From contig NZ_JASF01000005.1 of the NCBI RefSeq assembly GCF_000622405.1, forward strand, positions 2,542,001 to 2,606,000: 64,000 nt of DNA, written 5' to 3'. Numbering within the stretch: position 1 is the first letter of the stretch; the number at the start of each line of letters is the position of its first letter. Made by a program: the position numbers and the translations under genes. The notes beneath the pieces were generated by a model. That model did no database searches. It had not been told where the DNA came from and saw only the letters and a list, made by a program, of their open reading frames with translations. The DNA comes from Sulfitobacter donghicola DSW-25 = KCTC 12864 = JCM 14565. GTDB taxonomy: Bacteria; Pseudomonadota; Alphaproteobacteria; Rhodobacterales; Rhodobacteraceae. This document shows, piece by piece, positions 8,491 to 18,209 of this stretch.

Positions 8491-11408
8491 GGGTCTCCGA
8501 CAGCACAACAGGTCAGCCCGTGCGTTTCTGTTTTGACGGTGCTGAATACACAGGGCGCGCTGGTGATACCGTCGCTTCGGCGCTGCTGGCCAATGGTGTG
8601 CGCCTGATGGGGCGCTCGTTCAAATACCACCGCCCGCGCGGCGTGCTGAGTGCGGGCTCTGAAGAGCCAAACGCCTTGATCACGGTCGGCAAGGGGGCTG
8701 GATCAGAACCAAACATCCGCGCCACCGTTCAAGAGATATTTGACGGGCTCGAGGTTTTCTCGCAATCGGCGTGGCCCTCGCTCAAGTTCGATGCAATGGC
8801 CGTGAACGATCTGGCGGCGCCGTTTTTGGGCGCAGGGTTTTATTACAAGACCTTCATGTGGCCCAAGGCGTTTTGGGAAAAACTGTATGAGCCGGTCATC
8901 CGCCGCGCTGCGGGGTTGGGGCGGTTAAGCGGAGAGCATAACCCAGACACTTATGACCGCGCTTTTGCCTTTTGCGATGTGCTGGTTGTGGGCGCTGGGC
9001 CTGCGGGCTTGATGGCTGCTACGACTGCCGCCAAGGCGGGGCTGGATGTGATCCTATGCGACGAAGATTTCACCATGGGCGGGCGGTTGCTGTCCGAGGT
9101 CGAAGATGTCGACGGTATGCCAGCGGCTGACTGGGCCGCACAGCAGGTTGCGCATTTGCAAGCCTTGCCAAATGTGCGGCTGATGACGCGCACTACGGTT
9201 ACAGGCGCCTATGATGGCGGCATCTTTGGCGCGTTAGAGCGGGTCACCCATCACCTTCCGCGCAGCACCGCGCCGCTGGAATGTTTCTGGCGGATCGCAG
9301 CGCAGCGCACCGTCCTATGTGCAGGCGCGTTAGAACGCCCCATCGCATTTGAGAACAACGACCGCCCTGGCATTATGACGGCGGGCGCGGTGCGCAGCTA
9401 TTTAAACCGCTGGGGCGTGAGCGCAGGCAGCACGGTCGCTGTGTTTGGCAATAACAATAGCGCCCATCGCACAGCCCGCGATCTGCACGCGGCAGGCGTG
9501 ACGGTAAGTGCCTTGATCGACTCCCGCCCAGATGCCGAAGTTGGCGATGTGCCATATCCCGTGCACTTGGGGGCCGAGGTTTGCGGCTCGTCCGGCAGGT
9601 TGGCGCTGCGCAGTATCAAGATGCGCAAAGGTGGCGATGTGCAAGAGATCGAGGCGGATTGCCTTGCGGTGTCTGGTGGCTGGAACCCAACGGTTCATCT
9701 GACCTGCCACATGAACGGCCGCCCACAGTGGCGCGAGGATATTGCAGCCTTTGTTCCCACTGAGGGCACGATCCCGACGTTGGAGGCCGCAGGCGCGTGC
9801 AACGGCACCTTCTCAACAGCGGCGTGTCTGGCCGAAGGGGCCGCAGCGGCGAACCGCGCGGCTGAGGCGCTGGGCCAGAAGGCCGCGGATTGCGTACTGC
9901 CCAAAGCAGAGGATGCAGCCTATCGAATATCTCCGCTGTGGGCGGTTGCAGGAAAGGGGCGCGCGTGGCTGGATTTCCAGAACGACGTGAGCGTCAAGGA
10001 CGTCAAGCAAGCGGCGGTCGAAAATTTCCGCTCGGTTGAGCATATGAAGCGCTATACCACGCAGGGGATGGCGACGGATCAAGGCAAAAACTCAAACGTT
10101 GGGGCCTTGGCCGTGCTGGCTGATGCAACGGGGCGGGGTATTCCGGAAACGGGCGTGACTACGTTTAGGCCTCCGTACTCGCCTGTGGCGATTGCCGCGA
10201 TGGGGGGCGTTGCGCAGGGCAAAGGGTTTGCGCCTGAACGGTTTACAACCTCTCACAGCCAAAGCCTTGAAATGGCCGCGCCAATGATCGAGGCAGGCCT
10301 ATGGTATCGCCCCAGCTATTTCCCGCGCGAGGGGGAAACCAACTGGCGTCAATCTTGTGATCGCGAAGTGGGCTATGTTCGAAACGATGTAGGCGTGTGT
10401 GATGTCAGCACGCTGGGCAAAATTGATATTCAAGGCCCTGACGCGGCCAAGCTGCTGGATTTTGTCTATTCCAACATGTTCTCGACCCTGAAAGAGGGGC
10501 GTGTGCGCTATGGGCTGATGCTGCGCGAAGATGGCTATGTCATGGATGATGGCACCTGTGCGCGGATGGGGGCGAACCACTATGTGATGACCACCACCAC
10601 CGCCGCCGCAGGCGAGGTGATGCGCCATCTGGAGTTTGTCACGCAGGCGTTGCACCCTGAATGGTCTGTCGCCTTCACTTCGGTCACCGAACAATGGGCG
10701 CAGTTTGCGGTTGCGGGGCCAAAATCGCGTGACTTGCTGAACGACATTCTAGATGCGCCGATCGACAATGACAGCTGGCCGTTTATGTCCTGTGGAGAGA
10801 TTGGCGTGATGGGCATTGCAGGGCGCTTGTTCCGCATCTCCTTCTCGGGCGAGCATGCCTATGAGGTTGCTGTTCCCGCGCGCTATGGTGCCGCGCTATT
10901 TGCGGCGCTGGTGAAACGGGCCGAGCAGATGGGCGGCGGCGCCTATGGGATGGAGGCCCTGAACGTGCTGCGGATCGAAAAGGGCCATATCACCCACGCC
11001 GAAATTCATGGCCGTGTGACCGCCTATGACATTGGCATGGGGCGGATGGTCTCGGCCAAAAAGGATAGTATGGGCAAAGTCATGTCAGAACGCGAAGGGT
11101 TGGTTGAAGCCAATCGCGAACGTATGGTCGGCCTGCGCCCTGTCGGGGTAGTAAAACAACTGACCGCGGGCGCGCACATCTTTGATGTAGGGGCTGCGCA
11201 TGTGCATGAAAACGATCAGGGCTATGTCACGTCGGTTTGTTTTTCGCCCACATTGGGCTGCATGATTGGCCTTGGCTTTGTCAAAGGTGGCCCTGATCGA
11301 ATGGGCGAACGTATGGTTGTTCGCGATCACGTGCGTGACCTGACGGTTGAGGTGGAAATATGCGATCCCGTCTTTGTTGATCCAGAAGGAGGGCGTGTCC
11401 GTGGATGA
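8487..11408 (+). CDS. soxA: Sarcosine oxidase alpha subunit
   Basis: Largest subunit (973 residues). It carries the noncovalent NAD+ and the tetrahydrofolate-dependent half of the reaction, turning the methyl group of sarcosine into 5,10-methylene-THF. In order: an N-terminal ferredoxin-like/hcnA fold (about 1-85) with KYHRPRGV; a nucleotide-binding domain starting at GAGPAGLMAA (about 167-176); a central FAD/NAD-type region with CAGALERP; and a C-terminal GcvT-like aminomethyltransferase domain (from about 600) with the DVSTLGKIDIQGPDA block. Its start overlaps soxD and its end overlaps soxG. Methylated amines or glycine betaine are the likely upstream carbon source. Confidence 0.95.
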   Translation: MRVSDSTTGQPVRFCFDGAEYTGRAGDTVASALLANGVRLMGRSFKYHRPRGVLSAGSEEPNALITVGKGAGSEPNIRATVQEIFDGLEVFSQSAWPSLKFDAMAVNDLAAPFLGAGFYYKTFMWPKAFWEKLYEPVIRRAAGLGRLSGEHNPDTYDRAFAFCDVLVVGAGPAGLMAATTAAKAGLDVILCDEDFTMGGRLLSEVEDVDGMPAADWAAQQVAHLQALPNVRLMTRTTVTGAYDGGIFGALERVTHHLPRSTAPLECFWRIAAQRTVLCAGALERPIAFENNDRPGIMTAGAVRSYLNRWGVSAGSTVAVFGNNNSAHRTARDLHAAGVTVSALIDSRPDAEVGDVPYPVHLGAEVCGSSGRLALRSIKMRKGGDVQEIEADCLAVSGGWNPTVHLTCHMNGRPQWREDIAAFVPTEGTIPTLEAAGACNGTFSTAACLAEGAAAANRAAEALGQKAADCVLPKAEDAAYRISPLWAVAGKGRAWLDFQNDVSVKDVKQAAVENFRSVEHMKRYTTQGMATDQGKNSNVGALAVLADATGRGIPETGVTTFRPPYSPVAIAAMGGVAQGKGFAPERFTTSHSQSLEMAAPMIEAGLWYRPSYFPREGETNWRQSCDREVGYVRNDVGVCDVSTLGKIDIQGPDAAKLLDFVYSNMFSTLKEGRVRYGLMLREDGYVMDDGTCARMGANHYVMTTTTAAAGEVMRHLEFVTQALHPEWSVAFTSVTEQWAQFAVAGPKSRDLLNDILDAPIDNDSWPFMSCGEIGVMGIAGRLFRISFSGEHAYEVAVPARYGAALFAALVKRAEQMGGGAYGMEALNVLRIEKGHITHAEIHGRVTAYDIGMGRMVSAKKDSMGKVMSEREGLVEANRERMVGLRPVGVVKQLTAGAHIFDVGAAHVHENDQGYVTSVCFSPTLGCMIGLGFVKGGPDRMGERMVVRDHVRDLTVEVEICDPVFVDPEGGRVRG

Positions 11409-11937
11409 GTTAAAGCCAACCACCCCATGTGCGGGCCTGTTGCCGCTGACCATCGGCGCCTTGACGGTCACGGAAGTCGATCTTGGGGCGATCACATCTA
11501 TTGCGCCGTTTGGGGATGCCGCTGACAAGCGCTTTGTTAAGGCGTTGGGCATGGGGTTCCCTGCGCCAAACCAGACGATAACAGCAGGCAAAGCGCGCTG
11601 TATTTGGGCGGGGCAGGGCGAAGCATTGCTGACAGGTGCCGCGCCTAATCCTGCGCTTGCGGATTTTGCAGCGGTTGTGGATCAATCTGATGCTTGGGCC
11701 ACTGTGACCCTCAGCGGGGAAGGCGGCGCCGAAGCGTTGGCGCGGTTGGTGCCTGTGGACATGCGGCTCAGCGCCTTTGGGGTTGATGCGACGGTGCGCA
11801 CCCAGCTTGGTCATATGAGCGCAAGCATCACGCGCGTGGCTGAAGATACCTATTTGATCGCGGTTTTCCGCTCAATGGCGGCAACCTTGGTTCACGATTT
11901 GCGTCTGGCGCTGGAAGCTGTCGCCGCGCGCGGGTAA
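11401..11937 (+). CDS. soxG: Sarcosine oxidase gamma subunit
   Basis: Gamma subunit of heterotetrameric sarcosine oxidase, 178 residues, with the weakly conserved GcvT-like fold of this family (for example RTQLGHMSASI and a C-terminal FRSMAATLVHDLR). GTG at 11401 is taken as start because AGAAGGAGGG lies at 11384-11393; a GTG six bases earlier is too close to that site. It overlaps the soxA stop by eight bases. It ends the operon; no folD, glyA or purU follows, unlike in some relatives. Confidence 0.88.
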   Translation: MDELKPTTPCAGLLPLTIGALTVTEVDLGAITSIAPFGDAADKRFVKALGMGFPAPNQTITAGKARCIWAGQGEALLTGAAPNPALADFAAVVDQSDAWATVTLSGEGGAEALARLVPVDMRLSAFGVDATVRTQLGHMSASITRVAEDTYLIAVFRSMAATLVHDLRLALEAVAARG

Positions 11938-11968
11938 GATCGGCGCGAAACGTTTTGTGGAGTGTGTT

Positions 11969-12271
11969 ATGATCCGTGTTTTGAGTATTGCCCTTTTCGG
12001 CCTGTTGTCTGTTCCTGCCGTTGCAGAAACGGCCAAAGAAAAGGACTGTGGGTACCAAGGTGATGTTGTTGCCTCGGTGCAGGCGGCGCGGATTGAACGT
12101 GTTGGCGAAAAAAAGCTGGCGGCCCATATCGCCGAGACCTCTCCTGAATGGCCTGAAAAATATAACGCTATCGTGCCTTTGGTTGCCCCTTGGGTGTACG
12201 GCATGAAAATGGCCGAAGTGAAATCCGCCGACCTTGCCGCGGCATGGAAAGAGCTGTGCCTGACGCAATAA
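11969..12271 (+). CDS. Small secreted protein of unknown function
   Basis: A 100-residue protein with a clear signal peptide (residues 1-19, MIRVLSIALFGLLSVPAVA). The mature part is mostly helical and has two cysteines (KDCGYQ near the N-terminus and ELCLTQ at the C-terminus) that probably form one disulfide. No family recognised. The ATG at 11969 has GTGGAG upstream at 11957-11962. It lies 31 bases after soxG and could be read through from that operon. Confidence 0.75.
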   Translation: MIRVLSIALFGLLSVPAVAETAKEKDCGYQGDVVASVQAARIERVGEKKLAAHIAETSPEWPEKYNAIVPLVAPWVYGMKMAEVKSADLAAAWKELCLTQ

Positions 12272-12332
12272 TTGCGCGGGTAATTGGGCGGCTTACTGGA
12301 CTCTGCCCAAGCGCTGCCCATATTGAATAGAT

Positions 12333-14315
12333 ATGAGTCTGCCACCCGGTTTCCTTGATGAACTACGTACACGCTCCAGCCTGTCACAGGTTGTCGGGCG
12401 CAAAGTCATGTGGGATGCGCGCAAGTCTAATCAGGGTAAAGGCGACATGTGGGCGCCGTGCCCCTTCCATCAGGAAAAATCTGCCAGCTTTCATGTCGAT
12501 GATAGCAAAGGGTTTTATTACTGCTTTGGCTGCCACGCCAAAGGGGATGCGATTTCATTTGTGCGCGAAACCGAGAATGTCAGCTTTATGGAAGCGGTTG
12601 AGATTCTGGCCCGTGAGGCTGGTATGCCGATGCCCGAACGCGATCCGCGTGCTCAGCAAAAGGCGGATAAACGGACCGAACTGGCCGATGTGATGGAGCT
12701 GGCGGTCAAATGGTTCCGCCTGCAATTGCGAACTGGTGCAGCATCCGCTGCGCGGGATTATCTGGACCGCCGCGGATTGCCGCAAAAGGTTTGCGACCGT
12801 TGGGAAATCGGCTTTGCGCCTGATAGCTGGCAGGGGCTGTGGGATGCGTTGAAGGGCAAAAACATCCCTGATGAGCTGATCCTTGGCGCTGGGCTGGCCA
12901 AGCCATCAACCAAAGGCGGCAAGCCCTATGATACCTTCCGTGGCCGGATCATGTATCCGATCCGCGATGCGCGGGGGCGTGCGATTGCCTTTGGGGGTCG
13001 CGCGATGGACCCCGACGACAAGGCGAAATACCTGAACTCGCCCGAGACCGAGCTGTTTGATAAGGGGCGCAGCCTTTACAACGTCAAAGACGCACGTGTC
13101 GCGGCGGGCAAGGGGAAACCTTTACTCGTTGCGGAGGGCTATATGGACGTCATCGCGCTGAGCGAAGCAGGGTTTGAGGCGGCGGTTGCGCCGCTGGGCA
13201 CTGCGATCACCGAAAACCAATTGGCGATGTTGTGGCGCATCAGCGATGAGCCGATCATCACCCTTGATGGAGATGCGGCGGGCCAGCGGGCGGCGCTGCG
13301 TTTGATTGATCTGTCCTTGCCACTGCTTGAGGCAGGGCGCAGCCTGCGCTTTGCCATGATGCCCGAGGGGCAAGACCCTGATGATCTGCTGAAATCCTCT
13401 GGCGCAGGGGCCGTGCAAAGCCTGCTCGACGCTGCGGTGCCTATGGTAAACCTGCTGTGGCAGCGTGAAACCGAAGGCAAGGTTTTTGACAGCCCCGAAC
13501 GCAAGGCGGCCTTGGACAAGGCGCTGCGCGAAAAGATCATGTTGATCAAAGATCCAAGTATTCGCAGCCATTACGGACAAGCAATCAAGGACCTGCGGTG
13601 GGAGTTGTTCCGTTCGCGCCCTGCCGCGGGCAAGGGAGCGGCGCAGTTTCAGAGGCGTGGCAACGCCAAGCCGTGGGGCAATAAGGCTCCGCAAGGGCCA
13701 TCAGCTGGCGCGAAATCATCCGTTTTGGCACAGGCAGGGAGCGATAGCGCAACGGATCACCTGCGCGAAGCGGTCATCCTTGCGGCCTGTATCAGTTGCC
13801 CCGAGGTGGTCGAGCATTTTGACAGCGGATTGGAAAGCATGGCCTGTGTGGATAACGCCCATGCGCGCCTGCGGGACCTGATTTTACGCCATGCCCATGA
13901 AGGGGCAGAGGTGTTGCGCAGCAATATTGACGATATGATGGGGTATGACACCCTTGAAAATCTGATGTCTCAACGCCACGTAGCAATCACGCCGTGTATC
14001 CGCAAACCTGGCGATGTTGAAATCACAACAATGACGATCACTGAAGAACTGGCAAAGCTGACAGCCGTGCGTGGATTGCTGGATGAAGTCAGCGATGCGG
14101 CGGATGATTTGACGGGCGAGGCGGATGAGGGGGTTACATGGCGTTTGGCCGAAGCGGCCCGTGCTGCCGACCTTGCTCAGCGATCAGGGCAGGAAGACAG
14201 GGCCGAGTATGTGATTGCTGATAATGGGGCGCGTTTGGATCGCGAAGAAGTCAGCAAAAGCAGGGACTTCTTTGAGAAAATCGACTTCTCCAAAGGGGGG
14301 AAGAAAAGCCACTGA
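12333..14315 (+). CDS. dnaG: DNA primase
   Basis: Makes the RNA primers for lagging-strand and restart synthesis at the replication fork, recruited by the DnaB helicase. The 660 residues show an N-terminal CHC2 zinc finger (C43-x2-H46, then CFGCHAKGD), the catalytic core, and the TOPRIM domain with AEGYMDVI (the first metal-binding glutamate) and LDGDAAG (the DxD site). The C-terminal helicase-binding domain is recognisable by position. dnaG next to rpoD is a widespread arrangement, seen here with a 171-base gap. Confidence 0.97.
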   Translation: MSLPPGFLDELRTRSSLSQVVGRKVMWDARKSNQGKGDMWAPCPFHQEKSASFHVDDSKGFYYCFGCHAKGDAISFVRETENVSFMEAVEILAREAGMPMPERDPRAQQKADKRTELADVMELAVKWFRLQLRTGAASAARDYLDRRGLPQKVCDRWEIGFAPDSWQGLWDALKGKNIPDELILGAGLAKPSTKGGKPYDTFRGRIMYPIRDARGRAIAFGGRAMDPDDKAKYLNSPETELFDKGRSLYNVKDARVAAGKGKPLLVAEGYMDVIALSEAGFEAAVAPLGTAITENQLAMLWRISDEPIITLDGDAAGQRAALRLIDLSLPLLEAGRSLRFAMMPEGQDPDDLLKSSGAGAVQSLLDAAVPMVNLLWQRETEGKVFDSPERKAALDKALREKIMLIKDPSIRSHYGQAIKDLRWELFRSRPAAGKGAAQFQRRGNAKPWGNKAPQGPSAGAKSSVLAQAGSDSATDHLREAVILAACISCPEVVEHFDSGLESMACVDNAHARLRDLILRHAHEGAEVLRSNIDDMMGYDTLENLMSQRHVAITPCIRKPGDVEITTMTITEELAKLTAVRGLLDEVSDAADDLTGEADEGVTWRLAEAARAADLAQRSGQEDRAEYVIADNGARLDREEVSKSRDFFEKIDFSKGGKKSH

Positions 14316-14407
14316 CTGTTGGCGCTGGGGGTAGGGATTATGGGGCTGTGGCCCTGTAGTTACCAAATTGTCCGCATTTAGCGGAAAAATAAGGAAGCTG
14401 GGTTTAA

Positions 14408-14462
14408 GAATCATCTCAAACCCCGCATGATTCGCAAAACCGAATCACTTCTGGGTGATTCG
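14408..14462 (+). promoter_or_regulatory. rpoD leader with alternative hairpins
   Basis: Four short complementary segments lie just before rpoD: 1 = 14408-14414 (GAATCAT), 2 = 14427-14434 (ATGATTCG), 3 = 14441-14448 (CGAATCAC), 4 = 14455-14462 (GTGATTCG). Segment 1 pairs with 2 (7 bp), 2 with 3 (7 bp, 6-nt loop) and 3 with 4 (8 bp, 6-nt loop). Pairs 1-2 and 3-4 can coexist; pair 2-3 excludes both. This looks like an attenuator or switch, but no regulator or ligand is known to me. Confidence 0.5.
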
Positions 14463-14486
14463 CTTAGGGACGTAGAGGAATTCTTG

Positions 14487-16475
14487 ATGGCTGCCAAAGA
14501 TACGAACGAAGACGCCAAGCGCGACGATCAGGATTCCGGTCACTCGCTGGATATGTCCCAAGCTGCCGTGAAAAAGATGATCGGCGAAGCGCGCGAAAAG
14601 GGTTATATCACCTACGATCAGCTGAACACGGTTCTGCCGCCTGATCAGGTCTCTTCCGAGCAAATCGAAGACGTGATGTCGATGTTGTCTGAAATGGGCA
14701 TCAACATCATCGAGGACGAAGAAGCCGAAGAAGAAGAAAAAGGCAGCACAGATATTGCTGTCGCGGATGGCCCGAAAGAGATCACTCTGGGCTCTGGCAC
14801 ATCCGAGAAACTGGACCGCACGGATGATCCCGTTCGCATGTACCTGCGCGAAATGGGCAGCGTTGAGCTGCTGTCGCGTGAGGGCGAGATCGCGATTGCC
14901 AAACGGATCGAGGCGGGCCGCAACACGATGATTGCGGGCCTTTGTGAAAGCCCACTGACCTTTCAGGCGATCACGATCTGGCGCGACGAATTGTTGTCCG
15001 AAGACATTTTGCTGCGCGATGTGATCGACCTAGAGGCGACATTCGGCAACACAATGGGCGAAGAAGAAGAGACAACGCCCGTTGTGCCCGCAGGTGGCGT
15101 ACCTGCAGCGGGAGCTGCAAAGGCAGAGGGCCAGCAAGAGCTGGACGCTGACGGTAACCCCATCTCGAATGACGATGACGATGATGACGAAGACGAACAG
15201 GCCAACATGTCGCTTGCGGCCATGGAAGCTGCGCTAAAGCCGCAGGTTCTAGAGGCGCTTGACCTGATTGCTGATGACTACGTCAAGCTGAGCGAAATGC
15301 AGGACAGCCGTATTTCCGCAACGCTGAACGAAGATGGCTCCTTTACCAAAAAAGACGAAGATACCTATCAAAAGCTACGCGCGGAAATCGTTGCGCTGGT
15401 GAATGATTTGCACCTGCATAACAACCGTATCGAAGCGTTGATTGACCAGCTGTACGGCATCAACCGCCGCATCATGCAGATCGACAGCGCCATGGTAAAG
15501 CTTGCTGACCAAGCGCGTATCAACCGCAAAGAGTTCGTTGATGCCTACCGTGGCTATGAGCTGGACCCGAACTGGATGGAGCGGATGGCAGAGAAAGCTG
15601 GCCGCGGCTGGCAGATGTTCATCGAGCGCTCGTCCGACAAGGTGGATGAGCTGCGCTCGGATATGGCGCAGGTTGGTCAATATGTGGGTCTGGATATCTC
15701 GGAATTCCGCCGTATCGTTCAACAGGTTCAAAAGGGCGAAAAAGAGGCCCGTCAGGCCAAGAAGGAAATGGTCGAAGCGAACCTGCGTTTGGTTATCTCG
15801 ATTGCCAAGAAATACACAAACCGTGGCTTGCAGTTCCTTGACCTTATTCAGGAAGGTAACATCGGCCTGATGAAGGCGGTTGATAAATTCGAATACCGCC
15901 GCGGCTATAAATTCTCGACCTATGCAACATGGTGGATCCGTCAGGCGATCACCCGTTCCATCGCGGATCAGGCGCGCACCATCCGTATTCCTGTGCACAT
16001 GATCGAAACGATCAACAAATTGGTCCGCACAGGCCGCCAGATGCTGCATGAGATCGGCCGCGAACCAACGCCAGAAGAACTGGCCGAAAAGCTGCAAATG
16101 CCACTGGAAAAAGTGCGCAAGGTGATGAAGATCGCCAAAGAGCCAATCAGCCTTGAAACCCCAATTGGCGACGAGGAAGACAGCCAGTTGGGCGATTTCA
16201 TCGAGGATAAGAATGCCGTGCTGCCACTGGACAGCGCCATTCAGGAAAACCTCAAAGAAACCACAACCCGCGTCTTGGCCAGCCTCACACCACGCGAAGA
16301 GCGTGTTTTGCGCATGCGTTTCGGTATCGGCATGAACACCGACCACACCCTAGAGGAAGTGGGCCAACAGTTCAGCGTTACGCGTGAACGTATTCGCCAG
16401 ATTGAGGCCAAAGCACTGCGCAAGCTCAAGCACCCGTCGCGGTCGCGCAAGCTTCGCAGCTTCTTGGATCAATAA
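14487..16475 (+). CDS. rpoD: RNA polymerase primary sigma factor (sigma-70)
   Basis: Housekeeping sigma factor that directs RNA polymerase to most promoters. The 662 residues include region 1.1 near the N-terminus ([20 protein letters not shown]), a variable acidic insert with a run of aspartates, and region 2 with [16 protein letters not shown]. Region 3 follows, and region 4 ends in a helix-turn-helix ([18 protein letters not shown]). The ATG at 14487 is chosen because AGAGGA is at 14474-14479 and the N-terminus matches the alphaproteobacterial form. An in-frame ATG at 14427 would add 20 residues but lies inside the leader hairpins. A strong terminator follows. Confidence 0.97.
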   Translation: MAAKDTNEDAKRDDQDSGHSLDMSQAAVKKMIGEAREKGYITYDQLNTVLPPDQVSSEQIEDVMSMLSEMGINIIEDEEAEEEEKGSTDIAVADGPKEITLGSGTSEKLDRTDDPVRMYLREMGSVELLSREGEIAIAKRIEAGRNTMIAGLCESPLTFQAITIWRDELLSEDILLRDVIDLEATFGNTMGEEEETTPVVPAGGVPAAGAAKAEGQQELDADGNPISNDDDDDDEDEQANMSLAAMEAALKPQVLEALDLIADDYVKLSEMQDSRISATLNEDGSFTKKDEDTYQKLRAEIVALVNDLHLHNNRIEALIDQLYGINRRIMQIDSAMVKLADQARINRKEFVDAYRGYELDPNWMERMAEKAGRGWQMFIERSSDKVDELRSDMAQVGQYVGLDISEFRRIVQQVQKGEKEARQAKKEMVEANLRLVISIAKKYTNRGLQFLDLIQEGNIGLMKAVDKFEYRRGYKFSTYATWWIRQAITRSIADQARTIRIPVHMIETINKLVRTGRQMLHEIGREPTPEELAEKLQMPLEKVRKVMKIAKEPISLETPIGDEEDSQLGDFIEDKNAVLPLDSAIQENLKETTTRVLASLTPREERVLRMRFGIGMNTDHTLEEVGQQFSVTRERIRQIEAKALRKLKHPSRSRKLRSFLDQ

Positions 16476-16496
16476 GAGCGAAACAAACCGTCTTTG

Positions 16497-16532
16497 GGCC
16501 CATCCTGCAGAAATGCGGGGTGGGCCTTTTTC
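16497..16532 (+). terminator. Intrinsic terminator of rpoD
   Basis: A 13-bp stem (16497-16509 with 16514-16526, two G-U pairs) and a GAAA tetraloop are followed by TTTTT at 16527-16531. It lies 21 bases after the rpoD stop. Confidence 0.92.
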
Positions 16533-16681
16533 GTTTGATGTAACTCAAGGGCGGGTTGATTGTGCGCGCTATCCTAAATCCCAATGTCTGGCAGCGGTAT
16601 TTAGCCGTTCACAGCGCTTTGATTTTCCAGTGAGTGCGAAAAGGCATATCCACAAGAAGTAGCTGCAGCAGGAGAAATATC

Positions 16682-17104
16682 ATGCGCTCAATCCTATTTG
16701 CCACCTTTGTTGCAGCGACCCTGCCATTGGCGGCAAGCGCCCAGAACTTTAAGTCGGTGAATAAGCTGACGGTCATTCCGCTTGGGCAGTCTGCTTTTGA
16801 GGTGATTCAATCACGCGGGGAAGGGCCAAGAGGGCTCTGGTGTGCTGGTGCAGAGTTTGCAAAGAAACGTTTGGGCGCGAGAGGGCGCATTTACATTCTC
16901 AAGGCCAATGCCCCCTCGCAAAGGGTCTCAGGGCGAAAGTCTGTGATCTTTACAACGGATGCTGGGCGCCTGCCCAATGGGCCACGCCAATCGCATTCGC
17001 TAACGACATCGCAAACCGGAATCGGCTTGCCCGTTAACCATGCCATACAATTCTGTCGCAAAGACGAATTTGAACTTTCCGAACGCAAATTACGGAGGAA
17101 CTGA
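16682..17104 (+). CDS. Secreted protein, first of a tandem paralogue pair
   Basis: A 140-residue protein with a signal peptide (1-20, ending ASAQ). It is homologous over its length to the next gene. Shared landmarks are an Q-x-F-K-S/A start of the mature part, GLWCAGAEFA (GIWCAAADYA in the neighbour), a basic RIYI/RLYI strand, and VNHAIQFC (VGHAIGFC). The two conserved cysteines probably pair. No named family or function is recognised; the residue pattern suggests a small periplasmic domain. ATG at 16682 follows AGGAGAAA. The gap to its paralogue is two bases, so they form an operon. Confidence 0.8.
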   Translation: MRSILFATFVAATLPLAASAQNFKSVNKLTVIPLGQSAFEVIQSRGEGPRGLWCAGAEFAKKRLGARGRIYILKANAPSQRVSGRKSVIFTTDAGRLPNGPRQSHSLTTSQTGIGLPVNHAIQFCRKDEFELSERKLRRN

Positions 17105-17106
17105 AG

Positions 17107-17517
17107 ATGATGAACAAGATTTCCATAGGGGTTTTCGCGGCGATGTTGATGGCTGGACCAGCTGCGGCCCAATCGTTCAAAGCGACAAACGGGGTCATTG
17201 TCAGGCCTGCGGGCAACGGATTTTCAGTAACGGGTGATGGTGGATTTGGGGCGCGCGGTATCTGGTGCGCCGCCGCTGATTACGCGCTTAGGAACGAACG
17301 CGCGCGTAACGCGCAGCGTCTCTATATCTCAAAACCGCGCAAGCCGGGGTTGGGCCAGCGTGATCCGATCACATTTACGCTAAACCCCCAAGGTCTTACG
17401 CCCGTAAGCGCCAGCATCCTTGGCGCGTCTCTAAGGCAAAAGGGCGCGAACCTTAGTGTGGGGCATGCGATTGGCTTTTGTGCCGATCATAAATTGACCC
17501 GCGGGGGCCGAGGCTAG
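17107..17517 (+). CDS. Secreted protein, second of a tandem paralogue pair
   Basis: A 136-residue paralogue of the gene just upstream, with a signal peptide (1-21, AAAQ), GIWCAAADYALRN and a C-terminal VGHAIGFC. The pair most likely arose by tandem duplication followed by divergence, since only the cysteine-containing blocks and the N-terminal strand are clearly kept. Function unknown; the conserved cysteine pair and signal peptide point to the periplasm. ATG at 17107 sits four bases after GGAGGAAC in the preceding gene's end. An inverted repeat downstream (17528-17550) may end the transcript. Confidence 0.8.
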   Translation: MMNKISIGVFAAMLMAGPAAAQSFKATNGVIVRPAGNGFSVTGDGGFGARGIWCAAADYALRNERARNAQRLYISKPRKPGLGQRDPITFTLNPQGLTPVSASILGASLRQKGANLSVGHAIGFCADHKLTRGGRG

Positions 17518-17527
17518 TACGCGCTTT

Positions 17528-17556
17528 CGCCCTGAAACTTGCCTAGGGCGGCGTCT
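17528..17556 (+). terminator. Weak terminator after the paralogue pair
   Basis: CGCCCT (17528-17533) pairs with AGGGCG (17545-17550) across an 11-nt loop, followed by GCGTCTTTTC. A short stem with a partial T run. Confidence 0.45.
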
Positions 17557-17734
17557 TTTCACAGATGTTTTCGTTTGAAAGCAAGGGGGCAGAAGGGGTT
17601 CTGGGCCGCCCAGTACCGCATCATCTAGCGGTGCAATTCTGCACTACCCAAAACCTAGGGGTTAGGGTATACCTGTGGATAAGTGGGGCGGTGATCCCAC
17701 AATAGAGGCGGATCAAGAATAAGGGGACTGGCCA

Positions 17735-18202
17735 ATGCGCTGCCCGTTTTGCGGAAATATCGACACCCAAGTAAAAGACAGCCGGCCAGCGGAGGATCAC
17801 GTATCTATCCGCCGTCGCCGTTTTTGCCCTGCCTGTGGCGGGCGCTTTACCACCTATGAACGCGTGCAATTGCGGGACCTTGTGGTGATCAAATCAAATG
17901 GCAAACGCGAAGATTTTGATCGCGACAAGCTGGAACGCTCCATTCGCATCTCATTGCAAAAACGCCCGATTGAACCCGAGCGCATTGATCAGATGATCAG
18001 CGGTCTGGTGCGGCGTTTGGAAAGCATGGGCGAGACCGATATTAGCTCCAAGCATATCGGCGAAATCGCAATGGAAGCTTTGGCGCGGATTGATACGGTC
18101 GCCTATGTGCGGTTTGCAAGCGTGTACAAAAACTTCCAAGCGGCGGATGATTTCGACAAATTCGTCCAAGAGCTGCGCCCAGACACGCCTTCAGATATCT
18201 AA
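17735..18202 (+). CDS. nrdR: Transcriptional repressor NrdR
   Basis: ATP/dATP-sensing repressor of ribonucleotide reductase genes. The 155-residue product has the zinc ribbon with C3, C6, C31 and C34 (CPFCG...CPACG) and an ATP-cone domain (about 49-139, starting [12 protein letters not shown]). Length and motifs are complete. It heads the conserved alphaproteobacterial nrdR-ribD run; the ribD start is seven bases after its stop. I did not find a clear NrdR box at its own promoter. Confidence 0.96.
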   Translation: MRCPFCGNIDTQVKDSRPAEDHVSIRRRRFCPACGGRFTTYERVQLRDLVVIKSNGKREDFDRDKLERSIRISLQKRPIEPERIDQMISGLVRRLESMGETDISSKHIGEIAMEALARIDTVAYVRFASVYKNFQAADDFDKFVQELRPDTPSDI

Positions 18203-18209
18203 GCGTGAC

